From NCBI GenBank assembly GCA_041621405.1, contig JBFKAV010000038.1, forward strand, positions 1 through 23,326: a DNA stretch of 23,326 nucleotides. Direction: 5' to 3'. The position numbers were made by a program, and so were the translations under genes. The notes beneath the pieces are model-generated. The model saw nothing but the letters and a program-made list of their open reading frames with translations. It searched no databases and was not told the DNA's origin. Source of the DNA: JBFKAV01 sp041621405. GTDB taxonomy: Bacteria > Pseudomonadota > Alphaproteobacteria > Rhodobacterales > Rhodobacteraceae. Below, in pieces: positions 1 through 7,739 of this stretch; the stretch's first letter is position 1; the number at the start of each line of letters is the position of its first letter.

Positions 1-696
1 ATCGCCACGCCGGACGAGCGGATCGAGATCACCGCCTCGGGCATGGAGGCCGCGCTGGCGCTCCTGCCCGACGCTGCGCTGACGCTGTCGCACGGCGAGG
101 CGGGGCTGGCCGAGGCGGGGCTCGCCTCCTCGGCGGGCTGGCAGGCGGGGCTAGCCGAGGCACGGCTCGGCGCCGCCCGCACTGAGGGCAGGGAGAACCA
201 CCTCGACCTCGTCTTCGAGGTCGCCCGGCTCGAGCCCTCAGCGCCGCTCCTCGCGCTCGTCGACCCCGGCGGCCGGCTGCCGCGCACGGTCGAGCTCATC
301 TCGGTCGACGCCACCATGGGATTCGATGCGCCCTGGGACCGCTACGCGATCGAGCGCCGCCGGCCGCAGCCCAGGGCGCTCGACCTGCGCCGGCTCAAGG
401 CCAGCTGGGGCCAGCTCGAGCTCGAGGCGGCGGGTGAGCTCACTGTGGATGCCGAGGGCATCCCCACGGGCGAGATTCAGGTCCGCGCGGTGAACTGGCG
501 CGAGATGGTGGCGATCGGCGTCGAGGCGGGCCTGATCCCGGAAGAAGTCGCCGGCAGCCTCGAATCCGGGCTCGAGCTTCTCGCCGCCGTGGCGGGCAAC
601 CCCAACACGCTGGAGCTGCCGCTCGGCTTCCGCCGCGGCTTCGTGACCCTCGGCCCGGTCCCGCTTGGCCCTGCGCCGAAGCTGACGATCCGCTGA
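1..696 (+). CDS. DUF2125 domain-containing protein, 5' end missing
   Basis: The reading frame is open from the first base of the window, so only the C-terminal 231 residues are seen and the true start lies outside. The ATG at 43 is internal. Repeated short beta-like segments, the ending VTLGPVPLGPAPKLTIR and the position convergent with an extensin-like gene match the DUF2125 family of alphaproteobacteria, whose members are usually a little over 300 residues and often carry an N-terminal signal or anchor. The function of DUF2125 is not known to me; an envelope location is likely from the family. The stop at 694-696 is 12 bases from the end of the opposing extensin-like gene. The family call rests on recognition and gene neighbourhood, not on a search. 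Confidence 0.75.
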   Translation: MATPDERIEITASGMEAALALLPDAALTLSHGEAGLAEAGLASSAGWQAGLAEARLGAARTEGRENHLDLVFEVARLEPSAPLLALVDPGGRLPRTVELISVDATMGFDAPWDRYAIERRRPQPRALDLRRLKASWGQLELEAAGELTVDAEGIPTGEIQVRAVNWREMVAIGVEAGLIPEEVAGSLESGLELLAAVAGNPNTLELPLGFRRGFVTLGPVPLGPAPKLTIR

Positions 697-708
697 TCCG
701 CGCCCGGC

Positions 709-1881
709 CTAGCGGCAGAACGCGCCGCTCCGGTAGCGCGCGGTGTCGAGGTGGAAGTGGTTCTGGTGGAAACGGTCGGCGCCGGGCCCGAGCACGGTGC
801 CGAACCTGCCGCAGGCGCCGCCGTGCATGGCGCGCAGCAGCCCGCCCAGCTGTTCGTCGCGCCAATGGTCGAGCACCCGGATCGAGGCGCCGTTGACCAG
901 CACGATCGCGCCGATGTCGATCGCCCGGCCGCGGCCATGCTCGGAGATCCGCGCCCCGCGCTGATTGTTGCGCGGCCGACAGGCGTAGTGCGCGAAGACC
1001 TCGAGCCCCGCGACGCCGCCGCCGAGCCGCCCCACTGTGGGCTTCACCGTGCCCTCGACCCAGTCGGCCAGCGCCCCGGCGGTCACGCAGTCGATCGTCG
1101 CCGGGGCCGAAAGGCGGACCCCGGCCACCTCGGTGATGCGCACCGGCTCGGCCACGCCGCAGCCCTGCAGCCGCCCGGCGATCGGGGCCAGGGCCTCGCC
1201 CCGGAGCCGCCGGTCGCCGCAGACGGCGCTGCGGCGGCCGGTGATCGCGCCGGTGCCGGGCTGGCTCGGGATCGCCGCCGCAGCGGCCAGCACCAGTCCG
1301 CGCCGGACAAATCGCTCCGGGCGGGCTGCCGGGCGCAGCGAACGGACGACGGCCAGGCGGCTCGCAGGCTGCACCACCTCGACATCGGTCGCCGGGTTGC
1401 GGCGGCGCACGAGGGCGGCAGGGCGCGGCGGCGGCGGCTGCGCGCCGGCCATTCGCGCCGGCTCGGGCTTCACGAGGCGAGGCAAGAGCCTGGGCGAGAC
1501 CAGCGCGCCCGAGGTCGAGGCCCGCTCGGAGAACTTTCCGGACAGCGCCGCCGAAGCAGTCGCCGCGCGCGTCACGCGGGCCCCGGGCGCGGCGCGCCCC
1601 GAGGCTGCCCGCGAATCGCGCTCGAGGGCCGCCGGCAGTCCGGCCAGCTTCGCCTCGCCCTGCGCCCGGACCCCGATCCCGACCGCCGCGGCTTGCCAGG
1701 GCGCGGACGCCAGGATCGGCCCATCGCTCAGGTTGCGTTGCGCCGGCTGCGGACGGTCGACCGTGGCCGCCACCGCGTCCGAATCGCGCGGCGGCGGCCG
1801 CGGCGAGGTCTCCGGCGCCTCGGCCGAAGCGGCGCTGGCCCAGGCCAGGAGCGCCGCCAGCAGGAGCGCGCGAGCGGTCAT
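709..1881 (-). CDS. Extensin-like family protein, exported, LAS/M15-like peptidase fold
   Basis: The protein has 390 residues. The start at 1881 is chosen because MTARALLLAALLAWASAASA is a clean signal peptide (cleavage near residue 20) and because the ATG overlaps the upstream tyrA stop by 4 bases; a longer frame to 2094 is only read-through inside tyrA. Residues 21-200 are rich in Ala, Pro and Arg and look disordered. Residues 220-390 match the extensin-like C-terminal domain. They contain SEHGRGRAID (313-322) and HFHLD (375-379), the spacing of zinc ligands (H315, D322, H377) in LAS-type D-Ala-D-Ala peptidases, plus six cysteines (221, 241, 265, 301, 357, 389) that could form disulfides. 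A periplasmic cell-wall role is an inference; catalysis is unproven for this family. It is the last gene of the hisC-tyrA operon. Confidence 0.82.
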   Translation of the reverse strand: MTARALLLAALLAWASAASAEAPETSPRPPPRDSDAVAATVDRPQPAQRNLSDGPILASAPWQAAAVGIGVRAQGEAKLAGLPAALERDSRAASGRAAPGARVTRAATASAALSGKFSERASTSGALVSPRLLPRLVKPEPARMAGAQPPPPRPAALVRRRNPATDVEVVQPASRLAVVRSLRPAARPERFVRRGLVLAAAAAIPSQPGTGAITGRRSAVCGDRRLRGEALAPIAGRLQGCGVAEPVRITEVAGVRLSAPATIDCVTAGALADWVEGTVKPTVGRLGGGVAGLEVFAHYACRPRNNQRGARISEHGRGRAIDIGAIVLVNGASIRVLDHWRDEQLGGLLRAMHGGACGRFGTVLGPGADRFHQNHFHLDTARYRSGAFCR

Positions 1882-2798
1882 CGCTTCGCCGCCCCGCGCC
1901 CGAAATCGGGCGCCGCGGTGTCCTGCCCGGCCTCGATGATGCCGCGCCGGATCGCGCGGGTATGGGTGAAGTAGTCGTGCAGGAGCTCGCCGTTGCCGGT
2001 GCGAATCGCCCGCTGCAACGCGAACAGCTCCTCGGTGAAGCGGCCGAGGATCTCCAATGTCGCATCCTTGTTGGTCAGAAACACGTCGCGCCACATCGTC
2101 GGGTCCGAGGCCGCGATCCGCGTGAAGTCGCGAAAGCCGGCGGCCGAATACTTGATCACCTCGCTGTCGGTCACCCGCCTCAGGTCGTCCGCCACCCCCA
2201 CCATCGTGTAGGCGATGAGGTGCGGCGTGTGACTGGTCACCGCCAGGACGAGATCATGGTGCTCGGCATCCATCTCGTCCACATGCGATCCCATCGCCTC
2301 CCAGAGTGCGCGGAGTTTCGCCACCGCGCCCGGATCCGCGCCGTTCGCCGGCACCATCAGGCACCAGCGGTTCTCGAAAAGTTCGGCAAACCCCGAGCGC
2401 GGGCCGGAATGCTCGGTGCCGGCGAGCGGGTGGGCGGGAACGAAATCCACGCCCGCCGGCAGGTGCGGGGCAACCGCCTCGATTACCGCCCGCTTGACCG
2501 AGCCGACGTCGCTTACCGTGGCGCCGGCCTTGAGATGCGGCCCGATCTCGCGCGCCACATCGCCCATCGCGCCGACCGGCACCGCCAGCACCACGAGGTC
2601 AGCGTCCTTGACCGCATCGGCGGCCGTGTCCAGCACGCGGTCGACGAGGTCGATCTCGCGCGCCACCGCCCGGGTCTCGGCCGACCTCGACGTGCCCACG
2701 ATCTCGCCGGCGAGCCCATGCTTTCTTATCGCCAGCGACATCGACCCCGCGATCAGGCCGAGACCGATCAGCGCCACCCGCTCGTAAAGCTGGCTCAT
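1878..2798 (-). CDS. tyrA: Prephenate/arogenate dehydrogenase (TyrA/TyrC family)
   Basis: This 306-residue cytosolic enzyme oxidatively decarboxylates prephenate or arogenate in tyrosine synthesis. The N-terminal Rossmann fold carries the NAD(P) motif GLGLIAG (residues 12-18), followed by DVGSVK and the family's substrate-site segment HPLAGTEHSGP. VTSHTPHLIAYTMV belongs to the helical C-terminal dimerisation domain. There is no chorismate mutase or ACT domain fused, as in alphaproteobacterial cyclohexadienyl dehydrogenases (called tyrC in Zymomonas). The start at 2798 overlaps the hisC stop by 4 bases (ATGA) and begins exactly at the conserved region; a start 16 codons upstream would lie inside hisC. 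The pairing with hisC makes sense because HisC-type aminotransferases can also act on aromatic keto acids. Whether it prefers prephenate or arogenate cannot be read from the sequence. Confidence 0.93.
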   Translation of the reverse strand: MSQLYERVALIGLGLIAGSMSLAIRKHGLAGEIVGTSRSAETRAVAREIDLVDRVLDTAADAVKDADLVVLAVPVGAMGDVAREIGPHLKAGATVSDVGSVKRAVIEAVAPHLPAGVDFVPAHPLAGTEHSGPRSGFAELFENRWCLMVPANGADPGAVAKLRALWEAMGSHVDEMDAEHHDLVLAVTSHTPHLIAYTMVGVADDLRRVTDSEVIKYSAAGFRDFTRIAASDPTMWRDVFLTNKDATLEILGRFTEELFALQRAIRTGNGELLHDYFTHTRAIRRGIIEAGQDTAAPDFGRGAAKR

Positions 2799-3883
2799 GC
2801 CTCTGCCCCCATGAAGTCCGCGACCGCCGCGGCCACCCGGGCGCATCCGGCCTCGTCGCCGACGGTGATGCGCAGGCAGTCGGGGAACTTGTAGCCCTGG
2901 ACCCGGCGCACGATGATCCCGCGGGCCCGAAGATGCGCGTCGCAGGCCGACGCCGCCGCCTCATCCCGAAACCGCGCCAGTATGAAGTTCGCGTGGCTCC
3001 GGTCCGAGGGCACCCCGGCCTCGTCGAGCCGGCCGGCAAGCCAGCTCCGCAGCCGCGCGTTCTCGGCCGCGACGCCGGCGGCGAAGGCGCGGTCGCGCAT
3101 CGCCGCCTCGGCCGCCGCCAATGCCGGGCCGGACAGGTTGAAAGGCCCGCGGATTCGGTTCAGGACGTCGACCACCTCGCGCGGGCCGTAGCCCCAGCCG
3201 ACGCGCAGGCCGCCCAGCCCGTAGAGCTTCGAGAAGGTCCGCGTCATCACCACGTTGGCGCGCGGGCCCAGGAGCGCGGCGCCGCCGTCGTAGCCTTCGG
3301 CGAATTCGGCATAGGCGCCGTCCAGAACCAGGATCGCGGTTGCGGGCAGGCCGTCGGCCAGCCGCTCGATCTCGGCCGCGCCAAGCATCGTGGCGGCCGG
3401 ATTCGCTGGGTTGGCGATGAACACCAGCCGTGTTCGAGGCCCTGCCGCAGCGAGGATCGCGTCGACATCCACCACGCGCCCGCGTTCGGGCGCCTCGACG
3501 GGCCGCGCGCCCGCCGCCAGCGCCGAGATCCGGTACATGGCGAAGCCGTGCTCGGTATGGATCACCTCGTCGCCCGGCCCGACATAGGCCTGACAAAGGA
3601 GATGGATGATCTCGTCCGAGCCCACGCCGCAGACGATCCGGTCGGGGTCGAGTCCGTGCACCTCGCCGATCGCCGCCCGCAGGCCCGCGTGGTCGGTCGA
3701 GGGATAGCGGTGCAGCTCGGCCGCCGCCGCGAGGTAGGCGTCACGCGTTGCCGGCGAAGGCCCGTAGGGGCTTTCGTTCGAAGAGAGCTTCAGCACCTCG
3801 GCATGGCCGGCCAGGCGGCTCTCGCCGCCCTGGTAGGGCGCGATATCGAGGATCCCGGGCTGAGGCCGTATCGCTTGGGTCAT
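2795..3883 (-). CDS. hisC: Histidinol-phosphate aminotransferase
   Basis: This 362-residue PLP enzyme of fold type I catalyses the glutamate-dependent transamination in histidine synthesis. Visible landmarks are LSSNESPYGPS (residues 33-43), GSDEIIHLL (88-96), the PLP-contacting LDGAYAEF around D188, and TFSKLYGLGGLRVGWG with the Schiff-base lysine at K219. The start MTQAIRPQPGILDI matches the usual family N-terminus. An in-frame ATG at 3904 (MFNGGAA...) has a better purine-rich leader (AAAAGGGCGCC) and remains possible, which would add 7 residues. The gene heads a minus-strand operon with tyrA and the extensin-like gene. Because it sits next to tyrA, a dual role in phenylalanine/tyrosine transamination is plausible; this is known for some HisC proteins but not shown here. 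Confidence 0.93.
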   Translation of the reverse strand: MTQAIRPQPGILDIAPYQGGESRLAGHAEVLKLSSNESPYGPSPATRDAYLAAAAELHRYPSTDHAGLRAAIGEVHGLDPDRIVCGVGSDEIIHLLCQAYVGPGDEVIHTEHGFAMYRISALAAGARPVEAPERGRVVDVDAILAAAGPRTRLVFIANPANPAATMLGAAEIERLADGLPATAILVLDGAYAEFAEGYDGGAALLGPRANVVMTRTFSKLYGLGGLRVGWGYGPREVVDVLNRIRGPFNLSGPALAAAEAAMRDRAFAAGVAAENARLRSWLAGRLDEAGVPSDRSHANFILARFRDEAAASACDAHLRARGIIVRRVQGYKFPDCLRITVGDEAGCARVAAAVADFMGAEA

Positions 3884-3946
3884 CGCCGCGCCGCCGTTGA
3901 ACATGAGGCGCCCTTTTAGCGGCACCCCGCGGGACTGACCAGCCTT

Positions 3947-3959
3947 GCCGGAAGCCGGC
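3947..3959 (-). other. Short inverted repeat after the ZIP transporter gene
   Basis: GCCGG and CCGGC flank a 3-base spacer, 6 to 18 bases past the end of the transporter gene. No T-run follows in the minus-strand direction, so it is a weak candidate for a transcript 3' end. It is the only structure I see in the 81 bases between this operon and hisC, so read-through into hisC is possible. Confidence 0.25.
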
Positions 3960-3964
3960 GCAGA

Positions 3965-5110
3965 TCAGAGCGAAACGATGAGCGATGTGGCGTAGAGCAG
4001 GGCCAGCCCGCCGCCGAACCCGAGCGCGGCGGGGCCTTGCAGCGCGCCCTCGCGGCCCTGCGCCAGCTGCAGCATCAGCGCGCCGACCTCGACCAGGACC
4101 TGAAGGATCGCGCCGGCGCCGATGGCGAAGGCGATGGCCGCGGCGAGCGGCGTGAAGACGAAGGCGCCGGACACCGTGCCCAGTGCCGCCGGCCCGCCGG
4201 CCAGAAGCGCCAGCCCGCCAAGCACCGCCGCGCCGACCTTCGCGCCGCGGTAGGGCGCGGCGATGGCGATCGCCTCGGAGAGGTTGTGCAGGAAGAAGCC
4301 GACGACCAGGAACCCCGCCAGCGCCACCTCGCCGACCGAGATCGAGGCGCCGATCGCGATGCCCTCGCCGAGGTTGTGGAGCCCGATGCCGAGAGCGATG
4401 AAGAAGGCCAGCCGCCCGCCCTCCGGCGCCGCGCCGCCGCGCCGCGCCACGAGGAGCAGGGCCGCCGCGGTCAGGAGCGAAACCGTCCAGAACGCCATTT
4501 CGGCATGCAGCCCGCCGCTCGCCTCGCCGGCCAGCTCCAGGCCCTCGCCGGTGGTGTCGATCAGGAGGAAGACCAGGAGCCCGAAGGTCAGGCCCAGCGC
4601 GAAATCGCGCCCGGCAGCGCCCTGGCGGCGCAGGATGGGCAGGAACCCGTAGCCCACGGCGATCGGCACGAAGCCGACGAAGAGGCCGATCCCGATGAGG
4701 TGCAGGATGCCCGCGCCGCCGAGCCCGGCCGAATCGAGCGCCACTTCGACGACATGGTCGAAGGTGAGCCCGGTTGAGGTCACCACGGCCAGCGTGTGCG
4801 GCTCGCCCTCGGTCCAGGGATAGGGGATCTCGAGCGTCGCCCGTCCGAGCCGTTCCACCGGGCCCGGCGGCTCCTGGGTGAAGGTCCGGTAGGCGCCGTC
4901 GACCAGCACCTGCGCGATCGCGACCGGCTCCGACCCGTCGGCCCGGATCACCGCACGGAATCCCGTGGCATGGGTCGTCACCCGCTCGAAGGCCACGTCC
5001 TCGGTGGCCGGGACCGAGGCGGTCAGCGCGTCGAACGGCTTCAGCCAGAGAAACCCCGCCACCATCGCGGCGACGACGGCGAGTGTGATCGCTGCCCAGG
5101 CCCGCGCCAT
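3965..5110 (-). CDS. ZIP-family metal transporter with N-terminal extracytoplasmic domain
   Basis: The protein has 381 residues. It begins with one membrane segment (residues 5-23), then about 100 residues of soluble, beta-rich sequence (30-126), expected outside the cytoplasm. A multi-span membrane domain follows from about residue 131. Two signatures in successive helices, HNLGEG (245-250) and HNLSEA (275-280), are the metal-binding motifs of ZIP transporters TM4 and TM5, so import of a divalent metal (Zn, Fe or Mn) into the cytoplasm is the likely role. Ordinary bacterial ZIPs of the ZupT/GufA type are about 250-300 residues and lack the N-terminal domain. The start at 5110 lies 1 base after the stop of the multicopper oxidase gene, which implies translational coupling and a shared task. 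Substrate is unknown. Confidence 0.8.
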   Translation of the reverse strand: MARAWAAITLAVVAAMVAGFLWLKPFDALTASVPATEDVAFERVTTHATGFRAVIRADGSEPVAIAQVLVDGAYRTFTQEPPGPVERLGRATLEIPYPWTEGEPHTLAVVTSTGLTFDHVVEVALDSAGLGGAGILHLIGIGLFVGFVPIAVGYGFLPILRRQGAAGRDFALGLTFGLLVFLLIDTTGEGLELAGEASGGLHAEMAFWTVSLLTAAALLLVARRGGAAPEGGRLAFFIALGIGLHNLGEGIAIGASISVGEVALAGFLVVGFFLHNLSEAIAIAAPYRGAKVGAAVLGGLALLAGGPAALGTVSGAFVFTPLAAAIAFAIGAGAILQVLVEVGALMLQLAQGREGALQGPAALGFGGGLALLYATSLIVSL

Positions 5111-5111
5111 C

Positions 5112-6182
5112 TCACACCACCTCGAAGAGCGACATCCAGCCCAGCTCGGCAAACTCGGTCTGGTGGGCGTGGAACATGTACTGGCCGGGTTCGTGCCCGG
5201 CGAAGGAGAATTCAAGGATGCCGCGCTGGGCCTGGCACTGCATCACCGTGTCGATGGTGCGGAAGGTCGGCGTCAGCGTTGTGCCGTGGTCGTAGTAGTC
5301 GAAGAAGTTGGCGTGCAGGTGGAACGAGTTGATCGGGTCGAATTCGGTGACGTTAACGAGGTAGATCCGCACCGGCCGGGCCCGCTCGATGCGGATCGGG
5401 CGCTGGTGGTAGGCGAAGGCGATCGAGTTGACCGCGTAGACCTCGTTCTCCTCGTCGAAGTTGGTGTCGAAGCCGTTCATCACCATCACGAATTCCTGCC
5501 AGCGCGCGTTCGCGGCATGGCCGAGGAGCCGGCCCTCGGCCGCCTCCCGCGCCTCGGGGTGGCGGGCGGGGTCGGGGTCGACGATGAAGGCGCCGTAGAG
5601 GCCCTTGTGGATGTGCCGCCGCAGTGGGACGGAATGGCAGTGGTAGAGGTGGCAGCCGAAGGGCCGCGCCTCGAACTCGTAGGTGAAGCTGTCGCCCGGA
5701 TTGACCTCGCCGGCGCCCGGAACGCCGTCCATCCGCGCCGAATGGATGCCGTGGAAATGCATCGTGTGCGGATGGCTGCCGCTGTTGGTGAACTCGATCC
5801 TGAGCCGGTCACCTTCGCGCGCCCTGAGCGTCGGGCCCGGCACCCGGCCGTTGTAGGTCCAGGCCGGGAAGAACAGCCCCGGTGCGATCTCGATCTCGGT
5901 ATCGACGGCGGTGATGCGGAAGCTTCGGACCCTCCGTCCCTCTGCGTCGGTTTCGAGCGTTCCGGTCTCCCAGTCGGTCAGGACCGCGCTCGGGTCGAAG
6001 CCGTTGCGCTCGTGGTCCACCGCGCCCACCGTGAGGTTCGCCCCGAGGCCGTCGTGGCTTGCGTGGGTGGGATAGGTGTCATCGCCCTGGGCGGCGGCCG
6101 GGCGGGCAGGGCCGAGCCCCGTGCCGGCCGCAAGGAGCCCGGTTCCGAGCAGGCCGCGCCGGCTGATCCAGGGAAAAGGCAT
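5112..6182 (-). CDS. Two-domain multicopper oxidase, Tat-exported
   Basis: The protein has 356 residues. A twin-arginine signal is visible (SRRGLLGTGLL, residues 7-17, ending near AAAQG). Two cupredoxin domains follow. Domain 1 has HPHTMHFHG (137-145) and HLYHCHSVPLRRHIHKGL (178-195); domain 2 has FHLH (287-290) and FHAH (337-340). Eight histidines fit a trinuclear centre (142, 144, 181, 183, 288, 290, 338, 340). A type 1 copper site fits only in domain 1 (H139, C182, H190), because domain 2 has Ala where the type 1 Cys would be. L195 sits where nitrite reductases have the axial Met, which tends to raise redox potential. The full trinuclear set argues for O2-reducing oxidase rather than nitrite reductase activity. 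It probably acts in the periplasm as a trimer, as known for two-domain enzymes. Its partner is the ZIP transporter, so a metal-ion substrate is an inference. Confidence 0.87.
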   Translation of the reverse strand: MPFPWISRRGLLGTGLLAAGTGLGPARPAAAQGDDTYPTHASHDGLGANLTVGAVDHERNGFDPSAVLTDWETGTLETDAEGRRVRSFRITAVDTEIEIAPGLFFPAWTYNGRVPGPTLRAREGDRLRIEFTNSGSHPHTMHFHGIHSARMDGVPGAGEVNPGDSFTYEFEARPFGCHLYHCHSVPLRRHIHKGLYGAFIVDPDPARHPEAREAAEGRLLGHAANARWQEFVMVMNGFDTNFDEENEVYAVNSIAFAYHQRPIRIERARPVRIYLVNVTEFDPINSFHLHANFFDYYDHGTTLTPTFRTIDTVMQCQAQRGILEFSFAGHEPGQYMFHAHQTEFAELGWMSLFEVV

Positions 6183-6210
6183 TGCACACCACCCGATGTC
6201 GCGATGCCCG

Positions 6211-6242
6211 CTTCTAGCACAACATGAGAATGCTTCGCAATA
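6211..6242 (-). promoter_or_regulatory. Candidate promoter with Fur/Mur-like site for the oxidase-ZIP operon
   Basis: Reading the minus strand, TTGCGA (6240-6235) and TAGAAG (6216-6211) are separated by 18 bases and lie 29 to 58 bases before the oxidase ATG. Overlapping the -35 element, the plus-strand bases 6224-6242 read ATGAGAATGCTTCGCAATA. This fits an imperfect 7-1-7 inverted repeat (TGAGAAT / CTTCGCA, five of seven positions matching symmetry) of the kind bound by Fur-family regulators. In Rhodobacteraceae the Fur homologue often acts as the manganese regulator Mur. No other metal box was seen nearby. The site was found by eye and its regulator is an inference. Confidence 0.4.
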
Positions 6243-6288
6243 GCACCGGTGCCGCGGCCCCGTGCAGTGTGCCGGTGCAGGGGTGCCG

Positions 6289-7707
6289 TCAGCTCGCCAG
6301 CACGTTGCGGAAGAGCCAGGGGTCGGTTTCGTCGATGTCCTCGGCGAACTGGGTCCAGCGGTTCTTCAGGGGCGTCCAGTCGGTGTAATGCGCCTCCACC
6401 GGTCCGAGGTACGGCCGCTGCACCTCGAGGCACCGCACGTGGTCCATCTCGTCGGTCTCGACGATCCCGGCGTCTGGGTTCTCCAGCGCCCAGACCATGC
6501 CTGCCAGCACGGCGGAGGACACCTGCAGTCCGGTCGCGTTCTGGAATGGCGCGAGGTCGCGCGTCTCCTCGATCGAGAGCCGCGAGCCGTACCAGAGCGC
6601 GTTCCGCTCGTGGCCGTAAAGGAGCACGCCGAGCTCGTCGATCCCCTCGGTGATCTCGTTCTCGTCGAGGATGTGGTGGGTCTCCTGGATCTTCCCCGAG
6701 CCGAAGGTCTCGTGCAGGCTCAGCACCGCGTCGTCGCAGGGATGATAGGCGTAGTGGCAGGTCGGCCGGTAGTTCGGCGCCGCCGGGTCGCCCAGGGTGT
6801 AGTAGTCGGCGATCGAGATCGCCTCGTTGTGGGTGACGAGGAAGCCGTATTGCGGCCCCGGGGTCGGGCACCAGGTATGGACCTTGGTGATCGCCCCGGG
6901 CCGGGCGATCCAGATCCCCGCCTGGCAGCCCGCGGCATGGCGGTGCGCGTCCTCCGGCAGCCAGGTCTCGTGCGTGCCCCAGCCCAGTTCTGCGGGCTGG
7001 AATCCCTCGGCCACGAAGCCTTCGACCGACCAGGTGTTGACGAAGGTGCCGAGCTTCTTGTGGCGCACCGATTTCTGGGTGTCGCGCTCGGCGATGTGCA
7101 CGCCCTTGACGCCGAGCGACTGCATCAGCTTGCCCCAGCCCTCGCGGCTTTCGGGCATCGTCGCGTTCCGCCCGGTGTCGCGGGCGAGCGTCAGCAGCGC
7201 CTCCTTCACGAACCAGCTCACCATGCCAGGATTGGCGCCGCAGCAGCTCACCGCCGTGGGGCCGCCGAAATGGCGCGCCTTCTCGTCGCGCACCGCCTGG
7301 CGCAGCGCGTAGTTGGTGCGCGCCGCGTTGTCGGGGGTCTCGAAGTAGAAGCCGGCCCAGGGCTCCACCACCGTGTCGATGTAGAGCACGCCCATCTCGC
7401 GGCAGAACCGCATGATGTCGAGCGAGGAAGTGTCGACCGAGAGGTTGACGCAGAAGCCCTTACCCTTCTCGAACACCGAGCCCAGGAGCTCCTTGTAGTT
7501 CTCCCGGGTGACATGGTCCTCGATGTGGCGGACGCCGCGCTGGGTCAGGAAGGTGTGGTCGGCGAGCTCCGGCTCGATCACCACCACCTTCTTCGCGTCG
7601 TAGTCGAAATGCCGCTCGATCAAGGGCAGCGTGCCGCGCCCGATCGAGCCGAAACCGATCATCACGATGGGGCCGTCGATGCGGCCATAGTTCGGGTAGG
7701 TCGTCAT
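6289..7707 (-). CDS. hss: Homospermidine synthase
   Basis: This 472-residue cytosolic enzyme makes sym-homospermidine from putrescine (or putrescine plus spermidine) in an NAD-dependent reaction. The Rossmann motif GFGSIG is at residues 18-23, within a start (MTTYPNYGRIDGPIVMIGFG) typical of the alphaproteobacterial enzyme. Later segments such as CCGANPGMVSWFVK, NTWSVEGF and VTHNEAISIADYYTLGD match the family, and the length is close to its usual 470-480. The start at 7707 is preceded by AGGAGG ten bases upstream. The frame stays open upstream to 8106, but that stretch belongs to a different, broken gene. It stands alone between the oxidase operon and the ugp operon, so polyamine synthesis here is not obviously linked to either neighbour. 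Confidence 0.93.
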   Translation of the reverse strand: MTTYPNYGRIDGPIVMIGFGSIGRGTLPLIERHFDYDAKKVVVIEPELADHTFLTQRGVRHIEDHVTRENYKELLGSVFEKGKGFCVNLSVDTSSLDIMRFCREMGVLYIDTVVEPWAGFYFETPDNAARTNYALRQAVRDEKARHFGGPTAVSCCGANPGMVSWFVKEALLTLARDTGRNATMPESREGWGKLMQSLGVKGVHIAERDTQKSVRHKKLGTFVNTWSVEGFVAEGFQPAELGWGTHETWLPEDAHRHAAGCQAGIWIARPGAITKVHTWCPTPGPQYGFLVTHNEAISIADYYTLGDPAAPNYRPTCHYAYHPCDDAVLSLHETFGSGKIQETHHILDENEITEGIDELGVLLYGHERNALWYGSRLSIEETRDLAPFQNATGLQVSSAVLAGMVWALENPDAGIVETDEMDHVRCLEVQRPYLGPVEAHYTDWTPLKNRWTQFAEDIDETDPWLFRNVLAS

Positions 7708-7739
7708 GCGCTTGGCCCCTCCTGCTTCCCCTGGGGGGC

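Noticed and set aside
440..2065. Very long minus-strand frame (541 codons) across the DUF2125 and extensin region
   Set aside because: It is Arg/Ala/Gly/Pro-rich with no domain and overlaps two supported genes in other frames; a normal shadow in high-GC DNA.
5112..6182. Copper nitrite reductase
   Set aside because: The eight trinuclear-centre histidines and the missing axial Met point to an O2-reducing multicopper oxidase instead.
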